A stretch of 64,000 nucleotides of DNA from Rhopalosiphum padi (GCF_020882245.1 NC_083597.1:24096652-24160651); one strand, 5' to 3'; counted from the first letter of the stretch, positions 39,304-52,440 are shown. Made by a program: numbers and translations. The notes: generated by a model from the sequence alone, not told the origin.

Positions 39304-40720
39304 GGCATAGGTTATGTCGTATACATTTTGACTGCAAAATATTATTTTAGGATTTTTAAAATGTGTTAAATGATTAACTTATTTCATTTAATGTAAAAAT
39401 GAAAAAAAAGTACCTAGGCGTTTATTAAAATGTTATGTATTATAATATTGTAATTATGTATTATCTAATATCAAAATAAAATAATTTTAATTTTAATTAA
39501 TTCTTACCTGATCCTCTGCAGTATTGATTTTTCCAAATAAAAAAGCAAAGGTATGAAATATACAAAATTAATTTTTACGTCTCATAATTATAATTATTTA
39601 TATATTAGTAAAAACAATAAGCTTAATACTTAAATTAAATTTTACAATAATGTAAAAACACGTTACAAGACCCAAGAAGCTGAATTTACCAACTAGACGC
39701 TATAGTAATATATAGTACTACACTACTATACAGTAAATAATGTTAAAATTAAATATTTATATTTTTTACATATTTATATAAATTAAATAAATAATAATAT
39801 TATTTTATACCAATAATTGAAGTTGATCGATTGATCTTTCTGCATTTTTGGCCTGCTACCGACGACTAGTTGACCTATTTCGGGCGTACTCTACACACGC
39901 GACATATATGAGACATGAGTTATTTATTTATTAGTATATACCTATAAGCGCCAAACGGCTGTTACAATATTTTGTAATTTACAAATACAACAGTTAAAAC
40001 AATACCATAATGAATAAACTTACTAAATATTAATTTAATGAAACTATTATAAGCAATATTAAAATAAACTCATGTAATTTAGTAATTATAAATAAAATAA
40101 CAAATTGGACAGTGTCTAATGTCTATAAAAAAAAATATATATATAGTAAAACAACAATCCTGTAGGCTATAGTTATAAGAAATAATGACTAATGAGTAAA
40201 TAATATTCATAAAAGTATATTTTAGTTGTTAGTAAAGTATAAACGCACGAAAGTAGACAAAGATTATCTAGCTTCATCGATTTGAACATTTTATGTTTTA
40301 TGTAATTTCTGATTCTAATTTATAATAATATACAACATTTATATTATTAGTTCAGTGCTACTCAAGAGACAAGAGTACATTTGGATGTTGTCATGTTATG
40401 TCAAGATTTTAATTTTAATGTCCAGCGGATGTGTAATATTATAAATCATTATTCAAAAACATGATTAATCACAAAATAAATTTATTTTATGATTTTATCG
40501 TGATTATTACTGCCTTTCTGCCACGATTAAAGATATACAACTACTTATAGTGTATAATCTATATAGACATATAGTTAATTGTTTACTAGAGTATAGTATG
40601 ATATAATAAAATAAACTAATTGAAAAAATTTAACTTCTAAATTTACCTTTTTTTATTTAGTCATGGCAGTCATAGGTACATACTACATATTGCATAATAA
40701 ATAATAGTTGCTAATTAACT

Positions 40721-40748
40721 CGGACTGAGATAGATCTATCTTAGTCCG
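40721..40748. repeat. Near-perfect 28-bp palindrome
   Basis: The left arm cggactgagataga is followed by tctatcttagtccg, the reverse complement with a single mismatched pair. It is centred on AGATCT, about 1.1 kb upstream of the myotubularin start codon. Confidence 0.8.
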
Positions 40749-41850
40749 TGTCATGACTATACATATTATATATAATATATTTTGTCATGGTCTGCGTTAA
40801 TTTATTTAATATAATAATATCAGAATATCCACCTTGATTGTTCGGTTTCAATATCTGATACGGAAACATGTATATGATGCATGTTGTGTAACGAATCAAC
40901 GTGTTGGTCTGGTAACACTGACTTGTTTTGTAATAATAATTAACAATAATTTATTAATTTCCATATTGTTGTTGTTGATAACATAAAACAAAAAAAAAAT
41001 AATATAATAATTATAAAAATTATTTTATCACGTTTTTTAGTCTTTATGTAAATCTTTCATTATATTCTTATTCTATTATCATAATATATCAATATATAAT
41101 AATAAATCGCTTACATAGTATATTTACATATTTTACGTGGTTGGTGATAAATCATAGAATTCTATGGATAAATCTTAATATCAGCACTTTTTTTAAATTA
41201 AAATATTAATTTGAATTAATATTGAATTAATGAATAATTTGACATATTAAAATTTTTAATATCTGTAATAAATACTGCATTAATAAGATGTGGCCGACAC
41301 TATTATTACTGATGAGATTTTTTATAACTACAAGTAGAAATTAACAAATACAAATTATACAATCATGAAACGCGTTTTGAGAATTGAGACGGTTAATATG
41401 ATTATCTATAAACAAATAACTCATCACTATATAGCAGATCAAGTGGCAAGTGTCACATTCAGAGTACTCTACTCTGTTTAGTGCTGTGTTCATGTATAGT
41501 GATAAGATCTTTGTATTTAGTACTTATTAGTTATTTCACAGTTATATAGACAAATATTGTACATATCCGTGACTTATTTACATTAAAAAAAAATTGGTGC
41601 AATTTATTATTTACATACAAGTATACAACACTATAATATTGTTAATCACGAATTCGTGTTGTTAATTGTTAAGAATGTGATAAGAAAATATTTACGATAA
41701 GATTAAATTATTAAATATAAATATTGCTCTTATGTATGATTATCATAAAAAAAATAAAATAACATACCTAGATAATAACTTAAAAAGTAATTGTTTTGTC
41801 TAAACATAAATAAACTATGAAATGTTAATATAACATTTTCTTAATTGGTT

Positions 41851-44800
41851 ATGGATTTAAATAACAAATATCAAAATATGAGTTCAGATTCAGATTCCAA
41901 ATCTAGTTCTTTGAATTCAAAAATCGAACAAGAAGAATCGGTAAATTATGATGAATACATGTTTATTTATGTATAATCAAATATTATAGATATCTATAGT
42001 ATTTGGTATAATGTACTATTAATAATTGCTTAACTTGCTTCATATATATTTTTGTATACATACTTTTGTATTTTGCTTTATAAACATGTAAAGCATATAA
42101 TTTAACTAATGATTTTTATATGAAATAAATAATAATAAAACCTAATATAACTGTTTTTTTTTTATTAGGAATCAAATTCACCTACTAAAAGCCGAAGATC
42201 AACAAGTTCTACATCAAATGAAATTCCAACTGTAGGAGATATAAAATTAAGAAATAAAGTAATTATATTTATAAAAAATAATTGAATATTTAACATAGGA
42301 ATATAGTTTTATTTGATGAAAAATTTTTATTTAAGCTATCTGAAAATATTACTTCTGGTCGTTCAGATGATCCCCCATTATTACCAGGAGAAAAAGTACA
42401 AGGTGTGGCTCGAGATGTTACTTATTTATGTCCATTTAGTGGTCCAGCAAGAGGTTGGTTATCTGTCACCAACTATAAATTATACTTTAAGAGTTTAGAA
42501 CGCGATACACAGCTTATAATTGAAGTACCGTTGGGTGTGGTTAGTATTTACTTTATATAAATACAATAAAATCTCATAAATTTGTAATACCAATATTAAA
42601 ACAATTCTATTTTTTAAATAATATTGCATACTATATAATAATAATAATACATAAGCAGATATTAAAATTGACTAAATACTGGTAAAATATAAAGCATTTT
42701 GCTATATACTTACTTACTATACTACTATTATTATAGTATACTTACTTACTTTTTATTTCAAATAATATTTTATTTAATGTAATATAATATGACTTAATAA
42801 TTAGGTGAGTAGAGTAGAAAAAGTTGGTGGCCAATCAAGCCGAGGAGAAAATTCATATGGTATTGAATTATTCTGTAAGGATATGAGAAATTTACGCTTT
42901 GGTCATAAACAAGAGAATCATTCTAGACGTAATGTGTTTGAAAAACTTCAGCAATATGCATTTCCTTTATCTCATAATATTCCGATGTTTGCTTTTGAAT
43001 ATACTGAAATATTCCCAGAAAATGGTTGGAATGTGTATGAACCTATGGCTGAACTCAAAAGAATGGTAAACTGTTGCACTTAAATATGGGTAATTCATTT
43101 TATTAACTATTATTTTTTTTATTTTATGTTAGGGTGTACCAAATGATACTTGGCACATTACTAAACTGAATGACGGTCATGATCTTTGCGAAACATATCC
43201 AGCAATTTTAGCTGTCCCAGCTGGAACAACAGATGAAATTATAAGAAATGCAGCAGCTTTTAGAAGTAGAGGTCGAATACCAGTATTAAGCTGGTTGCAT
43301 TCTGAATCTCAAGCTACTATAACTAGAGCATCCCAACCTTTGGTAGGTGTTGGTGGTAAGAGGTGCCGCGACGATGAAAGATACACTCAACTTATAATTG
43401 ATGCAAATGCACAGTCGCATAAACTTTATATTATGGATGCAAGGCCCAGGTATAGCCATTATTATTTATCTAACTATTATTGTTGTTCTTATTCAAATTT
43501 CATGTTAAAGTGCTAATGCAATTGCCAACAAGGCTAAAGGAGGTGGTTATGAACCAGAAGATGCTTATCAAAATGCAGAATTAATATTTCTCGATATTCA
43601 TAACATTCACGTAATGAGGGAATCTCTAAGAAAACTAAAAGGTTATATTTTGGTTATATTTTTAGTTGTGGTATTTTTATTTTTAACTGTAAATACTTTA
43701 CTGTAGAAATATGTTTTCCAAATATTGATGAAACAAAATGGTTGTCGGGAATTGAATCTACATATTGGTTAAAACATATTAAATGTATACTGGCTGGAGC
43801 TTGTCGTATTGTTGATAAAGTAGAAAATCATAAAACTTCAGTTTTAGTGCATTGCTCTGATGGATGGGACCGTACAGCCCAAGTAAATAATAAAAAAGAA
43901 CTATTATTATTATAATGTTCAATAGTTTATTATATATTTGATGTTTGTATATTTAATCTTGTTATGTGTCAGTTGACTGCATTAGCTATGGTACTTTTGG
44001 ACCCATATTATAGAACAATAAAAGGATTTGAAGTATTAATTGAAAAGGAATGGCTTAGTTTCGGTCACAAATTTCAACACGTAAGTACTATTATAAATTT
44101 GTTTATTTATAAGAATAATTATTATGTGATTAATTAAAACCTTACGACATTGCAATAATATTTATATTAAGGAAAAAAAATTTTCTTTAGTTCTCCTTAA
44201 GACATTTTTATTATTTCAAGTTATATTGTAGTCACTACTTTTCACAGTACTTATACTCTATTCCAAATAAGAAACACCCACGGCAGTGACCAGTTATTGT
44301 CAGACGGCAGTCAGACATCACCCACTTGTGAATCCCACCAAGTTAACTATCTGTATGCTTGCTGTGTAGTGAAACGACGCCCATGTGCAATATTCGGCCA
44401 CCGTGGGTGTTTCTTATTAGAATAGTGTATATTTAACTTTTAAGTTTTAAGGTCTTATTAGATTTGGGTTAAGCTGCAGGAAAGATTGCCTGTGATAAGA
44501 GAAATCCTCTGATCTCCATATTTTTCAACTTTATGGAAGGAATAAAAAACTGGATAGCCATAACTAATTTAAAAGTATATTTAAATTCTTTAAATATAAA
44601 GTTAACTATTCATAAATATGTTTATTTATTTCATTATTATTAAGTATGAAAAAATAATTATAAATATTACAGGATTGCAAAATATTACAATTATGTATAA
44701 TTGTTATGATAGTTATGATTAGTTGTAGCACTAAAAATGTTACTTTTTAGCTCTTAAATATACACTTAAAAACTCTAAAATATGCACTATAAAAAAATTA

Positions 44801-47800
44801 AATGTAATTTTACAAATTTTTGGACTTTCTGGACTGGTTGAATTATAAACTGTTAACAACAATGTTAAATTACTTAAATATATTTGTAAAAGTGTACTTA
44901 TAATTAAATTGACAAACTGTTGATGAAAACATAAAATATTATTTGATGAGGTCTATTTATTTCTAATAATTCAAATATTTTTAAAAATATAATCAAGTAA
45001 ATCATTACCTATTAATTATTATTTATAAAATGTGATTACTTCCTATATTATGTGAATATATGTGATATACTCAAAAATAGCACTATAAACCCTAAATTAG
45101 CAAAATAGTAATAAAACACATAAATATACAAAAACTAGCAAAATCAAATTTTGTGTATAACATCGAAGAAGTGTGAAACATATTTGTATTTTACTTTGAA
45201 TATTCTAGGATGAACCAAAAAAAATATGCATTTGATAGAACTTCCTAGCCCTTGTTATGATTTACATCACATTATAGAGCAATGCAAATATTTCTAGGTT
45301 TATCATAATAGATATCTCCAATTACAGTAGATTCCGCTTAATGTGAGCATGTTGGGACCAACTCTGTTTGCTCATATTAAGCGGTTACCCATAAAAACCG
45401 AAATTAGTTCAAACAAAATCCCTTTCTGCATGAATTTTTATCTTTTTCCATAAAAAATATACTTATTATAAAAAAAAACACTAGGATAATAGAAAACATA
45501 TTTAAAAAATATTCAAGTGAAACTACTTCTAAAAGTTGATTAAGGGTTAGTTAGGCCATAAAATTAATTTATGATATATTTCAATAAGTATTATACTTAA
45601 AAATCTATACTTATTTTTAAAATATTCCGGACAAAAAGTACTACAAGGTTGAAGGTAGTATTTTTTTTATCTAAGATCAGTAGTATCATTAGTATCAAAT
45701 TGTTATTGTTGTAATAACTTTGTACAACAATAATATTTTCAGTTGTTTATTTTTCATCTGAAGTTCACAATTTTACTGCTAGGTAGATATAACTTAAATC
45801 AAAACTTAAATGTTCGCCTTTTGTGCCGAATTTGGCCATATATGCAGTAACGTTGTAACTTTATTTTCAATAGAAACTCCGAAAAACTAATTTGTGCCAT
45901 TTTTGGTATAATATGCAGAAAGGGGTGATAATACTTTTTATTACTTTCGATAAACACAATCTCATAGATATGACGAAACCCAATTAAATTAGTCGTTTTT
46001 AAATACATATGTGTTTATTCTAACGCTATGATAAAATAAAAATTGCCCTCAAAACCGAATCGAATACCCATATTACGTGGTTATTTTAACCTTATTAATA
46101 TACATTTGTATTGGGACCAGACCATCTTGCCCATATAACCAGTGCCTACATTAGATGGAATCCACTGTTTATACTATTAGCTGTCCAGCTGTCAGAAATC
46201 TATCATTTTTACATCTAAATCATAAAACAATATAGAAATAACTGAATCAGCTGATTTTTGTTTACCTGTGGTCTGACGTCTAAATTTCTATGAAACCTGG
46301 AATGAGCTTGAGAACCCAAAGTTTTTTTCACCCAAGTTACATAAACATTTACTACTGCAGTGATCAATGTTAAAATTACCTGATTTAGCCAAACCACTCA
46401 GTATTGTATAGACCTAATAATTTTAATGTAGACATACATTTTCTTTAACAAAAAATATAAAAACATGAATTTCAAGGAGATATCTATGATATAGATAGGA
46501 GATGTTATTGCACTGACCTTACAAATAATCTTATGCCCATTGAACAATTAAATTTTATTGATTTACCAATATCACTGTTCCCATTATTTAAAACTGAATA
46601 ACTTTAATTAGTTTAATTACATGGATTTCTAAGCTTAAGAGGATGTCTCACCCACTGTGTTGTCTCCGTCCACACGTACGACATAGTAAATCTTCGTTCA
46701 CCAGTTTCAATAGTGTGATTTTAGTTTTAATATTAGAGTGAATTGACCTATTATCAAACTTTCTCATTGGCTTTTTAAGATATTTTAATTTTTAAGTGAA
46801 TTATGAGCATTTTTAAATATTTAATAATTTCATACTCATAACTCACCTAAAAATTAAAGTATCATAAAAAGCCAACGAGAGACCACAGATAATGTTCTTA
46901 CCTAAAAGTTTGAGAATAGGTCAATTCACTCTTATATTAAAACTAAAAGCACACTACTGAAACTGGTGAACGAAAATTGACTATGTCGTACATGTGTAAG
47001 ACGGAGACAACACATGTGGGTGAGCAGTGGCGTATATAGAAATTAATTTGAGGGGAGGTTAAAAAAAATTTCCATTGTTAAATTTCAATGAATTATACAG
47101 TTAAAATCAATGCCCGTACTGACCAAACATTTCAGGGGGGAGGGTTGAACCCCTACCTCCCCCTATATTCGCCACTGCGGGTGAGACGTCCTCTTAAGAT
47201 ATGATAAAATAAATTGTTATTTGTTATACATGATCACTGACTAAGTGTTGCAAGTATTGATATTATTAAAGTTGTAAATGTTATTTTATTCTTACAATAA
47301 AAAATCATAAAAACTCAGTACCTATTTAATAATGTTGTATTAAGATTTAACCTAACTTCAGTTTGGTTTTTATTTTTAGAGGATTGGCCATGGAGATGAT
47401 CATCATTCAGATGCTGATCGATCACCTGTTTTTTTACAGTTTATAGATTGTGTTTGGCAAGTGACATGTATGTTTCCAAATGCATTTGAATTCAATGAGT
47501 TATTTTTAATAACTATTATTGATCATTTATATTCTTGTAGATTTGGAACATTTCTTTTCAACAGGTATTTTATTGTTTTTTATACAATAAATAATAATTA
47601 TTATAAATGCAAATCAAATAAATTAATTAGGTATACACTTTGCTTTATTGGGACATATTGGCTGTGTGTTATTTGTTCCAATTAAGCGATTGTCCCAATA
47701 ATCCGAATAAAAAAAAGAACATACAAATTCATTATAGAAATTATTTATTAATACAAAAAGAAAAACATGATATACAATTATACACTAATTATTTATAAAA

Positions 47801-48697
47801 ATACATACATAATATAATTTTTTTTTATCTTATTTAAAATATTTCTTACATACTTATTATTGATTGTTGATAAATGTAGTCTGAACAAGCTTCCAAAGCA
47901 CTTATGGATGCTTAAATATTCTCAATTATCCAGATTTATGGTCCAGATAAATAGTGAACATTTACACTACAACTATACATTTGTTTTCGTAATTGAAGAA
48001 TTTTCCTGAATCCCGATGAAGTAGTTGTCCTTATTAAGTGAAATCGACTGTATTTATTAAATCAAACAAAATGTATCATGTGGAGTGATAGTTACTTAAT
48101 AAAATTAATATTTTAGGTTTATGCGTAGTTTATCAATTAAAAATCAAATTTTAAATAAAAGAATAATAAAAAAAAATAGTGGTCACCATTAAATTAGTTA
48201 ATTTTCAGTTACAAACAATATCTCATTCACACATAAACATTATTATTATTATATTGTATTACATCACAACTATACATAATATTATTATTATTTTATTTAG
48301 TGAAAAAGAGCGCTTACAAAAAGAAGTGAAGCAAAAAACTGTTTCACTCTGGTCTTACATTAACAGTGATCAAGATTTATATAAAAACCCTTTATACTGG
48401 CCCCAACAACACGCTCTAGAACCAGTTGCTTCATTGCGCTACATTAAAATGTGGAAAGGGCTGTATTGCCGATGGAATCCAAGCATGAGACCACAAGTAA
48501 TTGCTTGTTAATAACTAATGATGTTTTGTTATTTATGTTAATAATATTTTCAGGAACCGATTCATCAAAGAACTAGAGAACTTCTACATATGAAAATGCA
48601 ATTAATGAAAATTTCAGATGATTATCGACGAGAACTTAGACATAAAGCATCTAGAAACACTTCTAGCAACCGATTAACTTCTCCTATACACATTTAA
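41851..48697 (+). CDS. mtm: Myotubularin-related phosphoinositide 3-phosphatase (MTMR2/MTM1 type)
   Basis: An active myotubularin removes the 3-phosphate from PI3P and PI(3,5)P2 on endosomes. Exons: 41851-41940, 42169-42258, 42336-42539, 42805-43065, 43133-43449, 43511-43641, 43707-43882, 43973-44080, 47380-47564, 48301-48496, 48554-48697. Joins are GT/AG and phase-consistent, giving 633 residues (human MTMR2 643). A Ser-rich N-terminus (about 1-60) precedes the PH-GRAM domain (LLPGEKVQGVARDVTYLCPF, then LYFKSLERD, GGQSSRGENSYGIE). The phosphatase domain contains RIPVLSWLHSESQATITR, KAKGGGYE and the catalytic HCSDGWDRT with Cys414 and Arg420, so it should be enzymatically active. After it come GFEVLIEKEWLSFGHKFQ, HADADRSPVFLQFIDCVWQ-like residues, and a short C-terminal coiled segment. 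The start is the first ATG of the open Ser-rich exon. Introns 8 and 9 are loaded with transposons. Confidence 0.96.
44256..44427. mobile_element. 172-bp MITE with about 28-bp inverted repeats (Tc1/mariner-like)
   Basis: In intron 8 of the myotubularin gene. The left end ctctattccaaataagaaac followed by acccacgg is mirrored at the right by ccgtgggtgt followed by ttcttattagaatag. TA occurs immediately outside both ends, as expected for Tc1/mariner-type insertion. There is no coding capacity. Confidence 0.8.
45325..46167. mobile_element. Pogo/Tigger-like element remnant
   Basis: The left end cagtagattccgcttaatgt, continuing to 'gttgggacca', and the right end acattagatggaatccactg are inverted repeats of about 20 bp with three mismatches. 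'ttgggacc' also recurs near the right end (tattgggaccagacc). This is the usual architecture of pogo/Tigger elements. The interior shows no intact transposase. The TA duplication is visible only on the left. Confidence 0.6.
46635..47197. mobile_element. Foldback MITE family FB-TTAA, copy 3, interrupted by a hAT MITE
   Basis: Bounded by TTAA at 46635 and 47194. The left arm (ttaagaggatgtctcaccca, tgtgttgtctccgtcc, acgacatagtaaat) is matched over about 50 bp by the reverse complement of the right arm once the 153-bp hAT MITE at 47025-47177 and one copy of its target duplication are disregarded. The best-preserved long inverted repeats of the family are here. Confidence 0.85.
47025..47177. mobile_element. 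153-bp hAT MITE nested in the foldback element
   Basis: The left terminal repeat cagtggcgtatatag and the right repeat ctatattcgccactg are inverted with one mismatch. The flanks tgggtgag and cgggtgag form an 8-bp target duplication with one mismatch. The interior has a G-run/C-run structure (gaggggagg, cctccccct) like the element at 51552. Confidence 0.85.
47634..48052. mobile_element. Possible pogo/Tigger-like remnant in myotubularin intron 9
   Basis: The left stretch tacactttgctttattggga and the right stretch ending in ttattaagtgaaatcgactg resemble inverted Tigger-type ends. Internal 'attgtcccaataatccgaat' is also typical. The inverted repeats are imperfect and no TA duplication is certain. 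Confidence 0.4.
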
Positions 48698-49280
48698 ATT
48701 ATACAATTATCAATACATCTCATTAATTTGTTAAACCTATTTATTTTATATGTTTTATTGTTATTAAAGAAAATTATAAATCATATATGTTTTTTATTTT
48801 AGTGAATTAAATTTAAGTATATTATACAATTATGAAATATGTTCAATTAATTATTAAGTTTATATATGATAGAAATAACCAAATCATAAGAGTATTTCAA
48901 TTTTTTTTACTTATTTAATGAAAATAAAAATTCCTCAACTATATCCTTTAAATTCATTCAAGTTATAAAATATTAAAATTTACATCATTGTAAAACCATT
49001 TTTCACTACATTTAAAATCTAAAATATAATAACCATAAATTAGTTTTGTACTAATGTGTAAGTGTAATTTATCATTTTTACAAAGCGATATCCTTACTAT
49101 TACAAGTTCATTCACATTCACTATACACTATAATGTATGAAAATAAAATAGAAAAAAGGTACAAAAGGATATCTGGTAAACAAAAGACTATTAATAAATA
49201 AGAGCAATTGATTATAGATTCTATAATCTATAGTAAGGTACTTAGGTACCAGTTTATGAAATTAAATGTCTTATAAATAA

Positions 49281-51288
49281 AAATCTCGTGTCACAGTGTT
49301 TGTCCGGGATAAACTCCGAAACTACTGGACCGATCTTGATGAAATTTGTTACATTGTGTCTATTTTGGTCCAACTTAAAAGATAGGATAGTTTTTATTTC
49401 AAATTTTTTAATAAATTTACATACTTATGTATAATTGCATAGTATTTTTCGGTGTGTGTTTTATCGTCAGCAGCGTGTAGCGGGGCACCTTAATTACGTC
49501 CCGTTAAAAAGGTATACATGAATTGCGTCCCACTATATTGGTTAGGTAGTAGAATTTTTATTTCGTTTTCAGGGGTTCTTCGAGGTATATTTTTAATAGT
49601 TATTAATAAAATTAATAAGTTTTAAATACGTTTTATGTAAGTATAAATTCAAATCTAAAAGTTTTAAGTGCAATTTTTGGGATTTTTTTAACTTTGTTGC
49701 AATTTTGTTGAATTTATTTATTTATACAACTATTTTAGCTAAAGTCGACACTCCACAGTCGTATAGATAAGTTATTACTATAATATCTCCAGCTATAAAA
49801 TCCAATAACTAGTATAGTATATAGTAATAATGGTATCTTATCGAAATAAAGATAATATCAAGTCGGTAGGTATTCAATTCAATACAAAATAATTTGTGAA
49901 ATGTGACTGTTTGACTGTATACGTAGAATATTATATAATATATGATGTATAATATAGTTGTATACATACAACTACCTATAGGTATATACTTTTTTTGGTA
50001 GAATTGAGATTATAATTTATAATAGTAAACTTAAAACATTTATAACAGAACGTTGTTATTTATAACTAATAAGCAAGTTCGTTCATCGTCATTCGTCATT
50101 GTGAACAATAAAGCATGATTTCTATTCTACCTATACTATATCGATTATGGGTAAAGATTTGTATTATATGTATGTGTAAATAGCATTTAGTTTCGCAATG
50201 TTTTATTTATTAATTAACTTATTTATTATATTATGGACTACATTAATTTTGATCGGATTTAAGCAATTTAACGTTTATTTACTTTTTTATTATATTTGAT
50301 ACAATGTTTTGATTGACTTATATTATATTTATAATTGTTATTTATTTTTGTTAGTTTTTTAAGAACCCCTGATTAAAATACACGAATTGCGTCCTGTATT
50401 TTTTGGGACGCAATTCGTGTATACCTTTTTTACCGGACGCAACTCGGGTGATCCCGCGTGTAGATATGAATTGTTCCGAAAAGTAAAACTCGACAGTCTT
50501 ACTATATATCTTCTATCTCCATAATTATAAATAGAAATCATGTGTCACAATGTTTATCCGGGATGAACTCCGAAACTACTGGACTGATCTTGATGATATT
50601 TTTTACACTGTGTGTAATTTGGTCATAATTAAAAGATAGGATAGTTTTTATCTCGATTAAGGCCCTCAATATTTTTGCATTGCAATAGTTGTGAAAAAGA
50701 AAGTTATAGAATTATAGTTAATATTTCTCAAAAATAATTAAGTAATTTTGGATATTATTTTACATTCTAATATACAACAAAAACAATTATAAAAATTTAA
50801 AATAGTCTCAGATTCTCAATCTATAAAATGATGTATCTAATATAAATTAATCTATAATTGTATAATATGGTTGAACTATTATTGAAAATAATTATAAATT
50901 AAAATAACTCAATCCAACAAATATTATGTAAATATGAATCTAACTACATAAATATGAAATGAAAATCTTTGTACAGGGTAAACCTGGAACTACTGATCAG
51001 ATCTTGATTTTTTTTTTAAACAAAAGAGTATATCACGGAGAAGATTTCTATCGCAAATCGCAATAGCATTTGTCTAAATTAAAAAACCTCTGAGTTATCT
51101 ACTAAATACTAATTAAAATAAATGTGTAAATTGTATAAATCGTATATCTATAAATATACGTGTACATTGTACATGTTCTCGATGCATTCCGAAACTACTA
51201 AACCGATTTTGATGAAATCATGATCAATGTGTGTAATTTTATCTCCGTCATAAGATAGGATAGTTTTTATCCTTGTTAATGACCTGAA
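49281..51288. repeat. Four diverged direct copies of a dispersed repeat
   Basis: Copies start near 49281, 50533, 50951 and 51149. They share blocks of the form 'aactccgaaactactggacc', 'gatcttgatgaaatt' and 'aaagataggatagtttttat', all on the plus strand. The core resembles a sequence common in arthropod repeats (an 'aaactactgaaccgattttgatgaaat' type string), but I cannot assign it to a named class. Copy 3 is the shortest. Confidence 0.7.
49481..50456. mobile_element. 976-bp DNA element with about 50-bp inverted repeats
   Basis: The left end (cggggcacctt, aggtatacatgaattgcgtc) is matched by the reverse complement of the right end (gacgcaattcgtgtatacct, gggtgatcccg) over about 50 bp with several mismatches. 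A 7-bp direct repeat, cgtgtag, flanks both ends (49474-49480, 50457-50463). A subterminal hairpin (acacgaattgcgtcc / gggacgcaattcgtgt) lies at 50379-50421. No transposase was found, so it is non-autonomous; a hAT- or P-like superfamily is possible. Confidence 0.75.
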
Positions 51289-51551
51289 TTTATTACTTTT
51301 TTATTATGTTTAGGAATCAAAAAAAAAAAAACATGTTTTGTTTATGTAAATTTGTTTTAATATTAAACTTTATCGTTATTTTGATATTTTTTTCCTTATT
51401 AGCAATTACAATCATAATAATTAGGGCTGTGCGATTATTTAATCGATTATTCGAATAATATATATTTTTAACAAATGATACATAATTGGTTAATCGATTG
51501 AATAAATGTAACTCTAGGCGAGAGAGTTATGTAAAATTGATATGTCAGAGA

Positions 51552-51689
51552 CAGTGGCGTACTTAGAACTTTAGGGGGGGTTAAGGGTTTACAGGTACTA
51601 GAAATTTTAGTTTTCTCATAATAAATTAAAATCCAAAAATTTCTGGGGTGAGAGGGTTTATCCCCCCTCCCCCCGTTAGTACGCCACTG
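51552..51689. mobile_element. 138-bp hAT MITE with perfect 8-bp target duplication
   Basis: Terminal repeats cagtggcgtact and agtacgccactg are exact inversions. The flanks gtcagaga at 51544-51551 and 51690-51697 are identical, an 8-bp duplication typical of hAT. Subterminal G-run and C-run blocks (aggggggggtt, ccccctcccccc) match the style of the element at 47025, suggesting one family. Confidence 0.92.
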
Positions 51690-52440
51690 GTCAGAGATAT
51701 CATCTATACACCAAATCAGGAAACCAAAAATAGTTTTTATCCTTTCGTTCCTTACGATCGTTCCTTTCATTCCAGAGTCTAGACTTAAACTTAACTATTA
51801 TAGTATTTAGTAATAAATATTACTTAAATACCTAACGATAATAATTAGTACTTACTAGATTCAATTTTCTACCAGAAACCATCCTCTAGGTTTAAAATTG
51901 AAGTTTATTTATTGTCCAAAAGGTGATGATACACAATATATATATAACATATTTTTATTATATTTAATACTTTAATGTGTCAATACATAGACGTAAACTG
52001 GGGGGAGGCAAGGGAGCCATTGAATAACCTAGAATAAATTAGGAATAAGTAACATAATAATAATCAATAACATATTGATATGTAGGTAACTATATATTTG
52101 CCCCCTAATACATTTCTAGTTACACTTATGTGTCAACATATTATATGTTATTACAAATTTATAAAATAAAAATAAGTAATAAATATTATATACATTAAAT
52201 TTATACATTTGAAAAAAATTTTACATTCACTCATTATTCTAAAATTAATGCATTAATCGCTCTGCAGTCTGCTTAGCCGCTTAGGATCTAAATCTAAAAT
52301 AATTTAAATGATGTTAAAATCATTGTGTTATTCCCAGCAAGTTCTTATAAATATCTAATTATAAAATAGGTAGTTTACATTTTTTTTTGCGATTTTGATG
52401 AATTTCATTAAATTCCAACTGCATATAAAAAATATTATAT

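Larger units (their letters stand above)
36480..41850. other. 5.4-kb AT-rich intergenic region
   Basis: No coding region is supported. It contains poly-A and poly-T blocks, dense TA-rich sequence, a perfect 24-bp palindrome at 39280, a near-perfect 28-bp palindrome at 40721 and an isolated hAT-like end (acgccactg) near 39040. The last 500 bp should contain the promoter of the myotubularin gene. Confidence 0.45.
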
